From positions 62,001-126,000 of the forward strand of contig CAWCWA010000013.1 in NCBI GenBank assembly GCA_963799085.1: a stretch of 64,000 nucleotides of DNA, written 5' to 3'. A program made the position numbers and the translations under genes. The stretch comes from AP-15 sp963799085 (GTDB lineage Bacteria > Pseudomonadota > Alphaproteobacteria > ATCC43930 > CGMCC-115725). A model generated the notes under the pieces. It saw nothing but the letters and a program-made list of their open reading frames with translations, was not told the origin of the DNA and did no database searches. This document shows positions 47,473 through 57,248 of the stretch, one piece after another. The stretch's first letter is position 1; each line of letters starts with the position of its first letter.

Positions 47473-48813
47473 GTGAATTCTGCCGACAATTCGACAGAGC
47501 GCCACGGCAGTCTGCTGGTGTTGGGGTTGCTTGCCGCCATCTCGGGCGGCGCCTCCGGTTTCCTCGTCGCGATCTTTCGCCTGGCCTTGGAGCGGGCCGA
47601 TCAGCTTCGGGACGATGTGATTGCCCGCGCTCAAGGTCAAGGAGCGATCGGCTTTCTTGTCGTGGTGGCCGCCTGTGGCGCCGCGGCGGCGCTAGCGGCG
47701 TGGCTCGTTCGTCGTTTTTCCCCTTACGCCTCGGGGAGCGGCATCCCACAGGTCGAGGCGGCGTTGGCCGACGATTTGCCACCGGCGCCGCCGCATCTGA
47801 TTTTGGTCAAATTTCTTGGCGGACTGCTGGCGATCGGCGCCGGCATGGCGCTCGGCCGCGAGGGGCCGAGCGTGCAGATGGGCGCGGTCATCTCCTATTA
47901 CGTCGGCAAGGCGGCCCGCCGCCATTGGCCGGATTGCCGCGTGCTGGTCGCCGCCGGCGCCGGCGCCGGGCTCGCCGTGGCGTTCAACGCGCCGATCGCC
48001 GGCGCTGTGTTCGTCCTGGAAGAATTGGTGCGGCGCTTCGATACGCGGATCGCGATCGCCGCCCTCGGCTCTTCGGCATCGGCAATTCTGGTTTCACGAC
48101 TGTTTCTCGGCGACGCGCCAGACTTCGCGGTCGCGATTGCGGCGCCGGCGAGTCCTGCGACGGGGCCCTTGCCCTACGCCGCCGCCGCCGTCTGGCCGAT
48201 TTATCTCGTTCTCGGCGCCTTCGTCGGGCTTGCCGGCGGCATCTACAACCGCGCGATCATCGGCGGGGTTTGGCTGGCCGAACGCCTCGCTCGCTACCCG
48301 GTCGAGCTGCAGGCCGCAGCGATCGGAGCTTCCGTCGGCTTGATCGGCTGGTTTTCGCCCGAGCTGATCGGCGGCGGGGACAACATCTCCCAAAGGGTGC
48401 TCGCGGGCGGCGTGGCCATCGGCGCGATTCCGCTTGCCTTTACGATCCGTTTCTGGCTCGGCACGGTATCTTACGCCGCCCGCACTCCGGGCGGTCTGTT
48501 TGCGCCATTGCTGGTGCTGGGCGCCCAGCTCGGGCTCTTTTGCGGCGCGTTGTGCCAGGCGGCCTTCCCGGGTCTCGGAATTCAGCCCGAGGCGTTCGCC
48601 GTCGTCGCCATGGCGGCGTTTTTCACCGGCGTGGTACAGGCGCCGGTGACCGGGATCGTGCTCGTCACCGAGATGACCGCGGCATTCACGACCCTGCTGC
48701 CGATGTTGGCGGCGTGTTTCGCTGCGATGCTGGTCGCCAATCTCCTGCGCATCCCGCCGATCTACGATTCGCTGCGCGAGCGGGTATTGGAAAAAGAGCG
48801 GTCGATACGCTGA
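47473..48813 (+). CDS. ClC-family H+/Cl- exchange transporter, ClcA-like
   Basis: A 446-residue ClC protein without CBS domains. Motifs: YASGSGIPQVEAAL, GREGPSVQMGAV with the external gating Glu, and ARTPGGLFAPLLVLGA. It starts with GTG at 47473 (MNSADNSTERHGSLLVLG); an extended frame upstream has no similarity. The architecture is that of the E. coli ClcA antiporter used in acid resistance. Divergent from the CBS-type ClC; the shared 231-base region may hold a common regulator site, though no palindrome was found. Confidence 0.93.
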   Translation: MNSADNSTERHGSLLVLGLLAAISGGASGFLVAIFRLALERADQLRDDVIARAQGQGAIGFLVVVAACGAAAALAAWLVRRFSPYASGSGIPQVEAALADDLPPAPPHLILVKFLGGLLAIGAGMALGREGPSVQMGAVISYYVGKAARRHWPDCRVLVAAGAGAGLAVAFNAPIAGAVFVLEELVRRFDTRIAIAALGSSASAILVSRLFLGDAPDFAVAIAAPASPATGPLPYAAAAVWPIYLVLGAFVGLAGGIYNRAIIGGVWLAERLARYPVELQAAAIGASVGLIGWFSPELIGGGDNISQRVLAGGVAIGAIPLAFTIRFWLGTVSYAARTPGGLFAPLLVLGAQLGLFCGALCQAAFPGLGIQPEAFAVVAMAAFFTGVVQAPVTGIVLVTEMTAAFTTLLPMLAACFAAMLVANLLRIPPIYDSLRERVLEKERSIR

Positions 48814-48898
48814 TTGCCGGTCGGCCTGTTCGGGTGTCCCGCGATACGGTAGATCTGCCGCCGCGCCCGACTATTGACCCTTGGGATTTGAGGCCGAG

Positions 48899-50365
48899 AT
48901 GAGCGAGTTCGATCTGGTGATCCGGGGCGGCACGGTCGCGACAGCCGCCGACACGTTCGAATGCGATGTCGGGATCAAGGACGGCGTCGTGGCGATGCTC
49001 GGGCGCACCCTCGGGGCCGGGACGCGCGAGATCGACGCCGCCGGCAAGCTCGTCCTGCCCGGCGGGGTCGACAGCCATTGCCATCTCGAACAGCGCTCCT
49101 CGGCCGGGGTGGTTTGCGCCGACGATTTCTACAGCGGCACGGTGGCCGCCGCGTTTGGCGGCACGACGACGGTGATTCCGTTCGCCGCCCAGCATCGCGG
49201 CCAGTCACTGCGCCAAGCGGTGCAGGAATACCACGCGCTCGCAGGTCCGAAGGCAGTCATCGACTATGCCTTTCACCTGATCATCACCGATCCCTCGGAG
49301 CAGGTCATGGGCCAGGAATTGCCGGCGCTGATCCGCGACGGCTACACCTCGTTCAAGGTCTACATGACCTATGACCTTCTCCAGCTCGACGACGGCCAGA
49401 TGCTCGACATCCTGGCGCTGGCGCGGCGCGAAGGCGCTTTCGTCATGGTTCATGCCGAGAATTACGAGATGATCAAATGGCTGACGAGCCGGCTCATCGA
49501 GCGCGGGCTCGGTGCGCCGCGCTATCACGCGGTCAGCCACGCCCGGCTCGCCGAGGGCGAGGCGACGAACCGCGCCGTCGCGCTCTCGCAGCTTCTCGAC
49601 GTGCCGATCCTGCTCGTTCACGTCTCGGCCGCCGAGGCGATCGAGGTGATCCGCAACGCCGCAGACCAGGGGCCTCAAGATCTTCGGCGAGACCTGCCCG
49701 CAATATCTGTTCCTGACCGCCGACGACATCGCCAAGCCGGGGCTCGAAGGGCGCGAAATTCTGCTGCAGCCCGCCGCCGCGCGACCATGCCGCGCAGCAG
49801 GCGGTGTGGACCGGCCTCCAAAACGGCACCTTCCAGGTGTTTTCCTCCGACCATGCGCCCTACCGCTTCGACGCGACCGGGAAATTGCCGAAGGGTCAAC
49901 AGACCACGTTCAAGGAGATTGCCAACGGCGTGCCTGGGCATCGAACTGCGCCTGCCGCTGTTGTTCTCCGAGGGCGTGCGGCAGGGCCGGATCGACCTCA
50001 ACCGCTTTGTCGCGCTGACCGCGACCAATCACGCCAAACTCTACGGCCTTTATCCGAAGAAAGGCACGATCGCGGTCGGCAGCGATGCCGACATCGCGAT
50101 CTGGGACCCGGAGCGAGAGGTCACGGTCACCGCAGGGATATTGCACGACAATGTCGGCTACACCCCCTATGAAGGCCGCCACCTGCACGGCTGGCCGGTG
50201 ACGGTCTTGAGCCGCGGCCGGGTGATTGTCGAAGATGGCGCGCTCCACGCCGCGCGCGGCAGCGGCGCCTTTCTCCCATGCGCCCTTTCCGACGCGGCCA
50301 AACCGTCGGGGACACCCGTTCCCGAACTCGCCTTCGTCGCCGCCCAAGGGGCCGGCCTCGTCTAG
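48899..50365 (+). CDS. Dihydropyrimidinase / D-hydantoinase-like amidohydrolase (three frame breaks)
   Basis: A cyclic-amide hydrolase of about 488 residues in the dihydropyrimidinase family. It begins MSEFDLVIRGGTVATAADTF and has the metal ligands in LPGGVDSHCHLEQ, carboxylated-Lys region DGYTSFKVYMTYD, then HAENYEMIKW and LVHVSAAEAIEVIRNAA. Slips near 49670, 49760 and 49940 give, in turn, LKIFGETCPQYLFLTADDIA, TFQVFSSDHAPYRFDATGKL, and IELRLPLLFSEGVRQGRIDL to the end. The last part GLYPKKGTIAVGSDADIAIWDP is the family signature. Opens 5,6-dihydrouracil or hydantoins. Start at 48899 is preferred to an upstream TTG. Confidence 0.85.
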   Translation: MSEFDLVIRGGTVATAADTFECDVGIKDGVVAMLGRTLGAGTREIDAAGKLVLPGGVDSHCHLEQRSSAGVVCADDFYSGTVAAAFGGTTTVIPFAAQHRGQSLRQAVQEYHALAGPKAVIDYAFHLIITDPSEQVMGQELPALIRDGYTSFKVYMTYDLLQLDDGQMLDILALARREGAFVMVHAENYEMIKWLTSRLIERGLGAPRYHAVSHARLAEGEATNRAVALSQLLDVPILLVHVSAAEAIEVIRNAADQGPQDLRRDLPAISVPDRRRHRQAGARRARNSAAARRRATMPRSRRCGPASKTAPSRCFPPTMRPTASTRPGNCRRVNRPRSRRLPTACLGIELRLPLLFSEGVRQGRIDLNRFVALTATNHAKLYGLYPKKGTIAVGSDADIAIWDPEREVTVTAGILHDNVGYTPYEGRHLHGWPVTVLSRGRVIVEDGALHAARGSGAFLPCALSDAAKPSGTPVPELAFVAAQGAGLV

Positions 50366-50391
50366 TGATGCCGGCAAGGGCCGTGGCTCGG

Positions 50392-51007
50392 CTATTCGAG
50401 GGGCAGGTGCAATAGCAGGAAATAGCCGTTGATCGTCAGCAGCGAGGCGGCGGTGGCGAGGGCGCCGCTCACCAGCACCAACGGGCGCGAGGCGGCAACG
50501 ATGCTGACCGAGCCGAGCACGATCGCGATCTGGTACAAGGCCTCGGCGAAATCGAAATTCGGGTCGCGCGCGGCCGCAATGTCGCGGCGATGCTCGAGTT
50601 CCTTGGCCTTGGCGAGCAGCTCCTGCTTGCCCTCGCCGGTCGCGGGATCGCTCTCATAGCGCTCGGCGCGGGCGCGGAAGCGCGTGATCGTCGCCTCGAT
50701 TTTGTTCCTGGCCGCCTCGGGCATGTCAGGCTGGGCGGCGACCATGGCTTCGAGCTGGTCGGCGGCCAGCTGCAGCGCGGTCTGGCGGATGTTGCGCGCC
50801 TGATAGTAGCCGTAGACGTCGGAGGCGCGGATGTTGGCGTCGAGCATGGTCTTGGTGGCGTTGGAACCGCCCAAGGCGGCGATCGCAAGCAGCATCGCGA
50901 TGATGCCGAGATAGACGCCGGTGAAGCGGCGGAAACCTCGAATCCGAATGGGCCTCGGCGCCCTCGTGCCCGCCATGGATCGTTTCGGCGATTTCGCTGG
51001 CTTCCAC
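50392..51007 (-). CDS. DUF4337-family membrane protein (one frameshift)
   Basis: A protein of about 204 residues. It begins MEASEIAETIHGGHEGAEAHSDSRF in one frame and, after a slip near 50937, continues RRFTGVYLGIIAMLLAIAAL (first membrane segment) with GGSNATKTMLDANIRASDVY, a long helical middle with ERYESDPATGEGKQELLAKA, and two C-terminal membrane segments (ALYQIAIVLGSVSIVAASRP, LVSGALATAASLLTINGYFL). This is the DUF4337 pattern, function unknown. Next to the dihydropyrimidinase gene, convergent. Confidence 0.8.
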
Positions 51008-51102
51008 CGGTTCCTCTCCGCTTGCGACGACCGCTCGCCGTTAGAGGCTGGGCGGTCCGTCGTCAAGAAGAGAGGCGGCGTCGCAGCGCCGGCCGGGCGC
51101 CC

Positions 51103-51474
51103 CTATTGGTAATTGTATTGCGGGTAATAGCCATAGGGCGACCCGTTATAGGGCTGCGGCGCGCCGTAGTAGCTCGGCGAGTAGTAATAGCCCGGCTGCG
51201 GGTAGTAGTAGGCCGGCGGCGGAGCGCCGTAGGCCGGCGGTATCGTCGAGGCGATTGCGGCGCCGGCGATGACACCGCCGAGGATGCCAAGCCCGATTGC
51301 GGCGCCGGCATTGCCGTGCCCGTTGCCTGCGAGCGCAGCGGGTGTCGTCGTCAGCGCCAGCCCGGCAACCGTCGCGGCGGCGATGGCACCGGTCGCGAGC
51401 TTGCGGATCGCATTGCCGCGGCGTCGTGCGACGGAGGCGGTGGTCGGGTGGTTGGCGGGCTGTTCGTGCGACAT
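51103..51474 (-). CDS. Tyr/Pro-rich exported small protein
   Basis: A 123-residue protein starting MSHEQPANHPTTASVARRRG. It has a hydrophobic signal-like segment (KLATGAIAAATVAGLALTTTPAALA), a glycine-rich hydrophobic segment (GNAGAAIGLGILGGVIAGAAI) and an ending rich in Tyr and Pro (YGAPPPAYYYPQPGYYYSPSYYG). Such small proteins are common in Rhizobiales and are of unknown role, often envelope-associated. The first part may be cytoplasmic. Intact, with an upstream AGGT-like ribosome site (GGAGAACC). Confidence 0.6.
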   Translation of the reverse strand: MSHEQPANHPTTASVARRRGNAIRKLATGAIAAATVAGLALTTTPAALAGNGHGNAGAAIGLGILGGVIAGAAIASTIPPAYGAPPPAYYYPQPGYYYSPSYYGAPQPYNGSPYGYYPQYNYQ

Positions 51475-51613
51475 GGAGGTTCTCCAAGTGTGAGGCCGGT
51501 TTCGATGACCGTGATGTCGGTCGCCGCCGGCCCGTTCGCCATCTCGGAGGAGCCGCTTGCCGCTTCGCCCAACGGCGCGCAGCGAGCCTCGCACATGTCG
51601 CCGATATGTTCTT

Positions 51614-53434
51614 TTATGAAGAGAAGGCAAGAGCGGCGTCGTCGATCGCCAATTGCACAGCGTCGCCGCCATGCCAGGCGTCGCGGCGCAGATGCCCCGC
51701 CACATGGATTGCCGCGCCGCGCGTCTCGGCAAGAAAGCGTCCGAGCGGGGTTTCGGCAACGCGAAAGGCGACCGCGCGCAGTCGGGTGGAACCGAGCGGG
51801 TCGGCGAGGATCAGGCGCAGATGTCCAGTCCCGACCGGTTCGGTATGGGCGATGCGGAGATTGGGTATGGCGAAGCGCGGCTCGGGGTTGGCGGCGCCAA
51901 ATGGGGCTAAGCGGTCGAGATGCTCGATCAGGCCAAACCCGGCGGCGGCGAGGGAAAGAGCGCCGTCGACGCGCAGTTCGGCGACCGGCGGCGCATGGTC
52001 GGGACCGTCGCCCAGGCGCTCGGCGAGAAAGGCGCGCAGCGCTTCGAGCCGGTCGGCAGCGACCGTGAACCCGGCCGCCATCGCGTGGCCGCCGCCGTCG
52101 ATCAGCAGCCCCGCCTGTCGTGCGGCGATGACCGCGGGACCGAGTGCGAGCCCGGGAACCGACCGTCCCGAGCCGCGGCCGACGCCGTCTGCAAGTGCGA
52201 CGACGCAAGCCGGTCGCTCGTAGCGCTCCTTGAGCCGCGCCGCGACGATGCCGATGACGCCGGGATGCCAGCCCTCGGCCGCGGCAAAGACCAGCGCCGG
52301 CGATTGTGGGGCCGCCTCGACCATCGCGATCGCCGCCGCGAGCGTGCGCGACTCGATCTCGCGCCGCTCGCGGTTGAAGTCGTCGAGACGGACGGCGAGT
52401 TCGGCGGCCAGTGCTGGATCGTCGGTCGCGAGCAGCCGGGCGCCCAGATCGGCGCAGCCGACGCGGCCGCCGGCGTTGACCCTCGGGCCCAGCACATAGC
52501 CGAGATGGTAGGCGTCGATCGGCTCCCTGACGCCCGCCACGGCGGCGAGCGCTGCCAGCCCCGGATTGGCGCCGCGCCGGGCGATCTTGATCCCCTGCGC
52601 GACCAGGGCCCGGTTCAAGCCCGAAAGCGGCACCACGTCGCACACAGTTCCGAGCGCCACCAGATCGAGCCAAGCGAGGAGATCGGGTTCGGCGTGGTGG
52701 CCGCGGTACCAGCCGGCCATACGCAACGCACGGTTGACCGCGACGATCAGCAGATAGGCGACGCCGACCGCGGCCAATCCGCGATGCGGGCTCTCTTCGT
52801 CAAAGCGGTTCGGATTGACCACGGCATGAGCGCGCGGCAACAGGGGTTCGGCGACGTGATGATCGACGACGATGACCTCCAATCCGGCATCGGCCGCCTG
52901 CGCCAGCGCTTGATGCGCGGTGGCGCCGCAATCGACGGTGACGACGAGCTCTATGCCTTCGGCCTGCAGCCGCATCAGGGCCGGGAGGTTGGGGCCGTAG
53001 CCCTCGCGCAACCGGTCCGGGACGTAGATGCGGATGTCGCTGCCGACGGCGCGAAAAAACCGCGCCAGCAATGCGGCCGAGGTGGCGCCGTCGACATCGT
53101 AATCGCCGAAGACCGCGATCTTTTCGCCGCCGCACACGGCGCGCGCCAGCCGGATGGCGGCCACATCCATGTCGCGCAGATGCGAGGGATCGGGCAGTTG
53201 CTCGCGCAGCCGCGGCGTCAGAAATGCGGGCGCTTCGTCGAGCCCGACCCCGCGCTGGGCGAGCAGCCGGCCGACGATTTCAGGCAATCCCAGGCGTTCG
53301 GCGAGTTTCTGGCCATTTATCGTCTCGTCGCCGCCAAGCCGCCAGCGGCGACCGGACGCCGACCACTCCACCCCCAGATACGCAGCGGACGCCGCGTTGC
53401 GGATCGGGTCGGCGCCCCCCGCGCCGTCCATCAC
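51614..53434 (-). CDS. recJ: Single-stranded-DNA-specific exonuclease RecJ
   Basis: A 5'-3' ssDNA exonuclease of DNA repair and recombination. The 606-residue protein has motif I GDYDVDGATSAALL (D111), motif III VVDHHVAE (D191-H193), and later PHRGLAAVGVAYLL, VLGPRVNAGGRVG, GHAMAAGFTVAADR and the C-terminal OB-fold region (LRIAHTEPVGTGHLRLILAD). Intact and full length. It lies 6 bases downstream of glpX on the same strand, the usual alphaproteobacterial order hom-glpX-recJ. Confidence 0.95.
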   Translation of the reverse strand: MMDGAGGADPIRNAASAAYLGVEWSASGRRWRLGGDETINGQKLAERLGLPEIVGRLLAQRGVGLDEAPAFLTPRLREQLPDPSHLRDMDVAAIRLARAVCGGEKIAVFGDYDVDGATSAALLARFFRAVGSDIRIYVPDRLREGYGPNLPALMRLQAEGIELVVTVDCGATAHQALAQAADAGLEVIVVDHHVAEPLLPRAHAVVNPNRFDEESPHRGLAAVGVAYLLIVAVNRALRMAGWYRGHHAEPDLLAWLDLVALGTVCDVVPLSGLNRALVAQGIKIARRGANPGLAALAAVAGVREPIDAYHLGYVLGPRVNAGGRVGCADLGARLLATDDPALAAELAVRLDDFNRERREIESRTLAAAIAMVEAAPQSPALVFAAAEGWHPGVIGIVAARLKERYERPACVVALADGVGRGSGRSVPGLALGPAVIAARQAGLLIDGGGHAMAAGFTVAADRLEALRAFLAERLGDGPDHAPPVAELRVDGALSLAAAGFGLIEHLDRLAPFGAANPEPRFAIPNLRIAHTEPVGTGHLRLILADPLGSTRLRAVAFRVAETPLGRFLAETRGAAIHVAGHLRRDAWHGGDAVQLAIDDAALAFSS

Positions 53435-53440
53435 CGCTTC

Positions 53441-54430
53441 TCAGCGCGCGAGCAGCGCAAAGCTTTCCTTGCGCGTGAAATCGTGCCTCGCATCAATATA
53501 GCGCACGGTGCCGGTCTTTGACCGCATCACCACCGAATGCGTCGCCGCCCCGCCGGCAAAGCGGCGCACGCCGCGCAGCATCGTGCCGTTGGTGACGCCG
53601 GTCGCGGCGAACATCACGTCGCCGGCGGCAAGTTGCGTCAGCCCGTATTTGCGGTCGAGGTCGGTGATGCCGAGACGGTGCGCGCGGCTGCGTTCGTCGT
53701 CGTTGCGGAACAGGAGCCGCCCCTGCATCTGGCCGCCGATGCAGCGCAACGCCGCCGCCGCCAAGACGCCCTCGGGCGCCCCGCCAGAGCCGACATACAT
53801 GTCGATCCCGGTCTCCGGCTCGGAAGTGGCGATGACGCCGCTCACATCGCCGTCCGAGATCAGGGCGATCCGGGCGCCGGCGGCGCGGACCTTGGCGATC
53901 AAGTCGGCATGGCGCGGCCGGTCGAGAATGCAGACGACGAGATCGGGGATTTCGACCTTCTTTGCCCGGGCGAGGTTCTTGAGGTTGACCGCGGGCTCGG
54001 CGTCGAGATCAACAACATCGTCCGGGAGCCCGCCGCCGACCGCAATCTTGTCCATGTACACGTCAGGCGCGTTGAGAAAATGTCCGGCATCGGCCATCGC
54101 GATCACCGCCAGCGCGTTGGCACCGCCCTTGGCGGTGATCGTCGTCCCTTCAAGCGGATCGAGCGCAATGTCGATAGGAGGCCCGCTTCCGGTGCCGACC
54201 TTTTCCCCGATATAGAGCATCGGCGCTTCGTCGCGCTCGCCCTCGCCGATGACGACGGTGCCGTCGATCGCCAGCACGCTGAGAGCCTGCCGCATCGCGT
54301 CAACCGCCGCCTGATCGGCCGCCTTCTCGTCGCCGCGGCCCATCAGACGCGAAGCCGAGAGTGCTGCAGCTTCGGTGACCCGGACGGCCTCCAGCGCCAG
54401 ATTGCGATCCATCCTCGATGTCTCCGGCAC
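53441..54430 (-). CDS. glpX: Class II fructose-1,6-bisphosphatase
   Basis: Dephosphorylates fructose-1,6-bisphosphate to fructose-6-phosphate in gluconeogenesis. The 329-residue protein has MDRNLALEAVRVTEAAALSA, the metal site GEGERDEAPMLYIGE and IDIALDPLEGTTITAKGGAN, and SGGAPEGVLAAAALRCIGGQ; this is the GlpX (class II) fold. The start may be 54430 or the internal ATG at 54412 (MDRNLAL). The frame is intact. Confidence 0.95.
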   Translation of the reverse strand: MPETSRMDRNLALEAVRVTEAAALSASRLMGRGDEKAADQAAVDAMRQALSVLAIDGTVVIGEGERDEAPMLYIGEKVGTGSGPPIDIALDPLEGTTITAKGGANALAVIAMADAGHFLNAPDVYMDKIAVGGGLPDDVVDLDAEPAVNLKNLARAKKVEIPDLVVCILDRPRHADLIAKVRAAGARIALISDGDVSGVIATSEPETGIDMYVGSGGAPEGVLAAAALRCIGGQMQGRLLFRNDDERSRAHRLGITDLDRKYGLTQLAAGDVMFAATGVTNGTMLRGVRRFAGGAATHSVVMRSKTGTVRYIDARHDFTRKESFALLAR

Positions 54431-54742
54431 GGCTTTCCTCCTCGTCGTTGGTCGGCACAGGATAATTGGTAGAGTCGAACCCGCGGATCAAACCCGGGGC
54501 TGAAACGCGCCGCGGCAGCGGGCCGTCGGCGCGCACCGCACCGCAAAGGGGGGAGCCGGACACCCGGTCGATTCGACGACATTCGCTGCCAGGCCTCGGG
54601 GCCAAACGGCTCGGACGCGAGCCTAAGCGCCGGGTCGGGCGTCGTCAATGCGCCGGCGCGCGCAGCGAAGGCATCGCCAAAATCATGTAAAGTGGTTAAC
54701 AATTGAGGCAAAAGCCGAATCCAAAGGATGGGAGGGAACGCC
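54431..54742. other. Intergenic region between glpX and the gluconolactonase-like gene
   Basis: The 312 bases separate two divergent genes and should hold both promoters. The base composition resembles the coding regions, but no supported gene, terminator, palindrome or RNA was found. The sequence just before the ATG at 54743 (GGATGGGAGGGAACGCC) contains its ribosome-binding site. Confidence 0.4.
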
Positions 54743-55818
54743 ATGAAGATCGCTATCGTGCTGACGGCTTTCGTCCTCGGCGCCGCCTTGATCGGCGGCG
54801 GTCCGGCTGCTGCGGCCGAGCCCTGCAACCCCGCCGGCAAACTCGGCTTTATCTGCGGGCCGCTGAACGCCGAGGACCTCGTATCTGTGCCGGGAACCGA
54901 GTGGATCGTCGCCGGCGGCATGGATGGCGGCGGTGCGGGCGCGCATGGCGGCCTGCATTTTCTGAACGCCCGCGACAAATCATGGAAAATGCTGTTTTCC
55001 GGCCAGACACCGAAAGCGCAGCCCGACAAGACGATTTACGCCGATTGTCCGGGTCCGCCGGATTGGAGCAAATTTTCGGCGCACGGCCTCAATCTGCGGC
55101 CCGGGCAGGGCGGGCGCCATACGCTCTACGTTGTCAATCACGGCGGCCGCGAGGCGATCGAAATCTTTTCGCTCGACGCCGGCGGCGCCGAACCAGTCGC
55201 GACCTGGATCGGCTGCGCGGTGATGCCCGAGCACACCTGGCCCAATTCGGTGGCGCCGCTGCCGGACGGCGGCATGGTGGTTACAAACATGTTCGATCCC
55301 AAGGACCCGAAATCGGCGGAAAAGCTGGCGGCGGGCGAGACCACGGGCGCCGTCTACGAGTGGCAGCCGCATCAGGGGTTCAAGCTCATTCCTGGCAGTG
55401 AATTCTCCGGCGACAACGGTGTTGAGGCCTCGCCCGACGGCAAGTGGGTTTACTTCGCGGCCTGGGGCAACAAGGCGGTCGTGCGCCTGCCGCGCCAGGG
55501 GGGGCGGCGCCCGAGCGGCTGACCGCCGGTTTCCTCGTAGACAATTTGCGCCGGGCGCCCGACGGCGAGTTGATTGTGGCCGGACAGGATGTGCCGGCCA
55601 AGGACGTGTTCGGCTGTTTCGAAAGCCCGGCCCGGCGCTGCACCCAACCATGGCGGATCGTTCGCTGGGACACTCGGGCGATGACATTGACGCCGATCGA
55701 GAGCGAGGCTGGCAACCCCGATTTCGGCGACGCCACGGTCGCGCTGGAGGTCGGCGACACGGTGTTCGTCGGCACCTTCCGTGGCGACCGGATCGCCTAT
55801 TTCTCGCTGAAGCAGTAG
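54743..55818 (+). CDS. Exported SMP-30/gluconolactonase-like beta-propeller protein (one frameshift)
   Basis: A secreted protein of about 358 residues. Signal peptide: IVLTAFVLGAALIGGGPAAAA. The mature part has propeller-like strands (EDLVSVPGTEWIVAGGMDGG, HTLYVVNHGGREAIEIFSLD, PEHTWPNSVAPLPDGGMVVT, GDNGVEASPDGKWVYFAAWG), compatible with SMP-30/LRE, arylesterase or strictosidine-synthase-like folds. The frame breaks in a seven-G run at about 55498-55504; after it the second frame gives APERLTAGFLVDNLRRAPDG and ends RGDRIAYFSLKQ at 55818. It sits in the opposite orientation between glpX and hom. Function is inferred only at fold level. Confidence 0.65.
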
Positions 55819-55837
55819 CCCTCCGCGGACGGCGCGT

Positions 55838-57154
55838 TCAGAAATCCTCGATCCGGATCATGCGCGGCGGTTCGAGGACGGTGTCGAGCGCCTCGATCCG
55901 CTGCAATGACCGGCGCATCGCCGCCTCGACCGCGATATGCGTCGTCATCACCACCGGCACCGCCTCGCCCGGCGCTCGGCCGCGCTGGATCATCGATTCC
56001 ATCGAGACGTCCTCGTCGCGCAACGCTGCGGCGACATCGGCGATGACCCCCGGCCGGTCGACCACCATCAGCCGGATGTAGTAGGCGCCTTGATGCCGTT
56101 CGATCGGCGCGGCCGGGATCGGCCGCAGATCGGCGGCCGGAATGCCGAACGGGGCGACACGCCGGCCGGCGGCGATGTCGACGAGATCAGCCGCCACCGC
56201 CGAGGCGGTCGGCAGGGCGCCGGCGCCGCGGCCTTCCAATACCACCCGGCCGACGAAATCGCCTTCGGCAACGACGGCGTTGTAGACGCCCTCGACCGCC
56301 GCGATCGGCGTGCCGCGCGCCACCATGCAGGGATGAACGCGCTGTTCGAGCCCATGCTCGGTCAGCCGGGCGATGCCCAGAAGCTTGATGCGGTAGCCAA
56401 GTTCCTCGGCGAAGTCGATGTCGAGCCGCGAGATGTGGCGGATGCCCTCGGTATAGACGTGGTCGAGGTCGAGCGGCCTGCCGAAGCCGAGGCTCGCCAG
56501 GATCGCGAGCTTGTGGGAGGCGTCCACCCCGTCAATGTCGAAGCTCGGATCGGCCTCGGCGTAGCCCAGATCCTGCGCCTCGGCCAGCACCGCGGCGAAG
56601 TCGCGCCCGCTCTCCCGCATCGTCGTCAGGATGTAATTCGAGGTGCCGTTCAGGATGCCGTAGACGCGTTCGAGACGGTTGCCGGCGAGCCCCTCGCGCA
56701 ATGTTTTGAGCACCGGTATGCCGCCTGCGACCGAGGCCTCGAAGGACAGCGCCAAGCCCTTCGCCTCGGCCTCCGCAGCCAACCGGATGCCGTGATGGGC
56801 TATCAACGCCTTGTTGGCGGTGACGACGTGCTTGCCGTGGGCGAGGGCGGTCTCGACCACAAGGCGGGCGATGCCGTCATCGCCTCCGATCAGTTCGACG
56901 ACGACATCGATCTCGGGATCGGCGGCGAGTGCCGCCGGATCGTCGCACCAGCGAACCCCGGACAGATCGACGCCCCGATCACGCCGCCGGTCGCGCGCCG
57001 ATACCGCGGCGATAACGATCGGGCGGCCGCCACGGCGCGCCAGAAGCTCGGTCTGGCGCTGCAGCAATTGCAGCAGCCCGGCCCCGACCGTGCCGAGACC
57101 GGCAACCCCTATCTTCAATGGTGGATTCACGGCATCGGCCCCCGTCGGCGGCAT
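55838..57154 (-). CDS. hom: Homoserine dehydrogenase
   Basis: Reduces aspartate semialdehyde to homoserine for Thr and Met synthesis. The 438 residues are intact: GVAGLGTVGAGLL Rossmann motif, the catalytic domain with GTSNYILT and DPSFDIDGVDASHKLAILAS, and a C-terminal ACT domain (YYIRLMVVDRPGVIADVAAA) for feedback by threonine. It normally sits directly upstream of glpX in alphaproteobacteria; here the gluconolactonase-like gene is inserted between. Confidence 0.95.
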   Translation of the reverse strand: MPPTGADAVNPPLKIGVAGLGTVGAGLLQLLQRQTELLARRGGRPIVIAAVSARDRRRDRGVDLSGVRWCDDPAALAADPEIDVVVELIGGDDGIARLVVETALAHGKHVVTANKALIAHHGIRLAAEAEAKGLALSFEASVAGGIPVLKTLREGLAGNRLERVYGILNGTSNYILTTMRESGRDFAAVLAEAQDLGYAEADPSFDIDGVDASHKLAILASLGFGRPLDLDHVYTEGIRHISRLDIDFAEELGYRIKLLGIARLTEHGLEQRVHPCMVARGTPIAAVEGVYNAVVAEGDFVGRVVLEGRGAGALPTASAVAADLVDIAAGRRVAPFGIPAADLRPIPAAPIERHQGAYYIRLMVVDRPGVIADVAAALRDEDVSMESMIQRGRAPGEAVPVVMTTHIAVEAAMRRSLQRIEALDTVLEPPRMIRIEDF

Positions 57155-57248
57155 CGTCAGGCTGCCGCGTGCGGCAGTGCGTTGCGGGCCTTGTACCGTC
57201 CCGGCGGTAAAGTTTCGACAAATTTCGGGTTATCCTCGGCGCGCCGCG

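Noticed and set aside
51920..53521. Plus-strand frame of 533 codons over recJ
   Set aside because: Antisense to intact RecJ with DYDVDG and DHH motifs; no motif on the plus strand.
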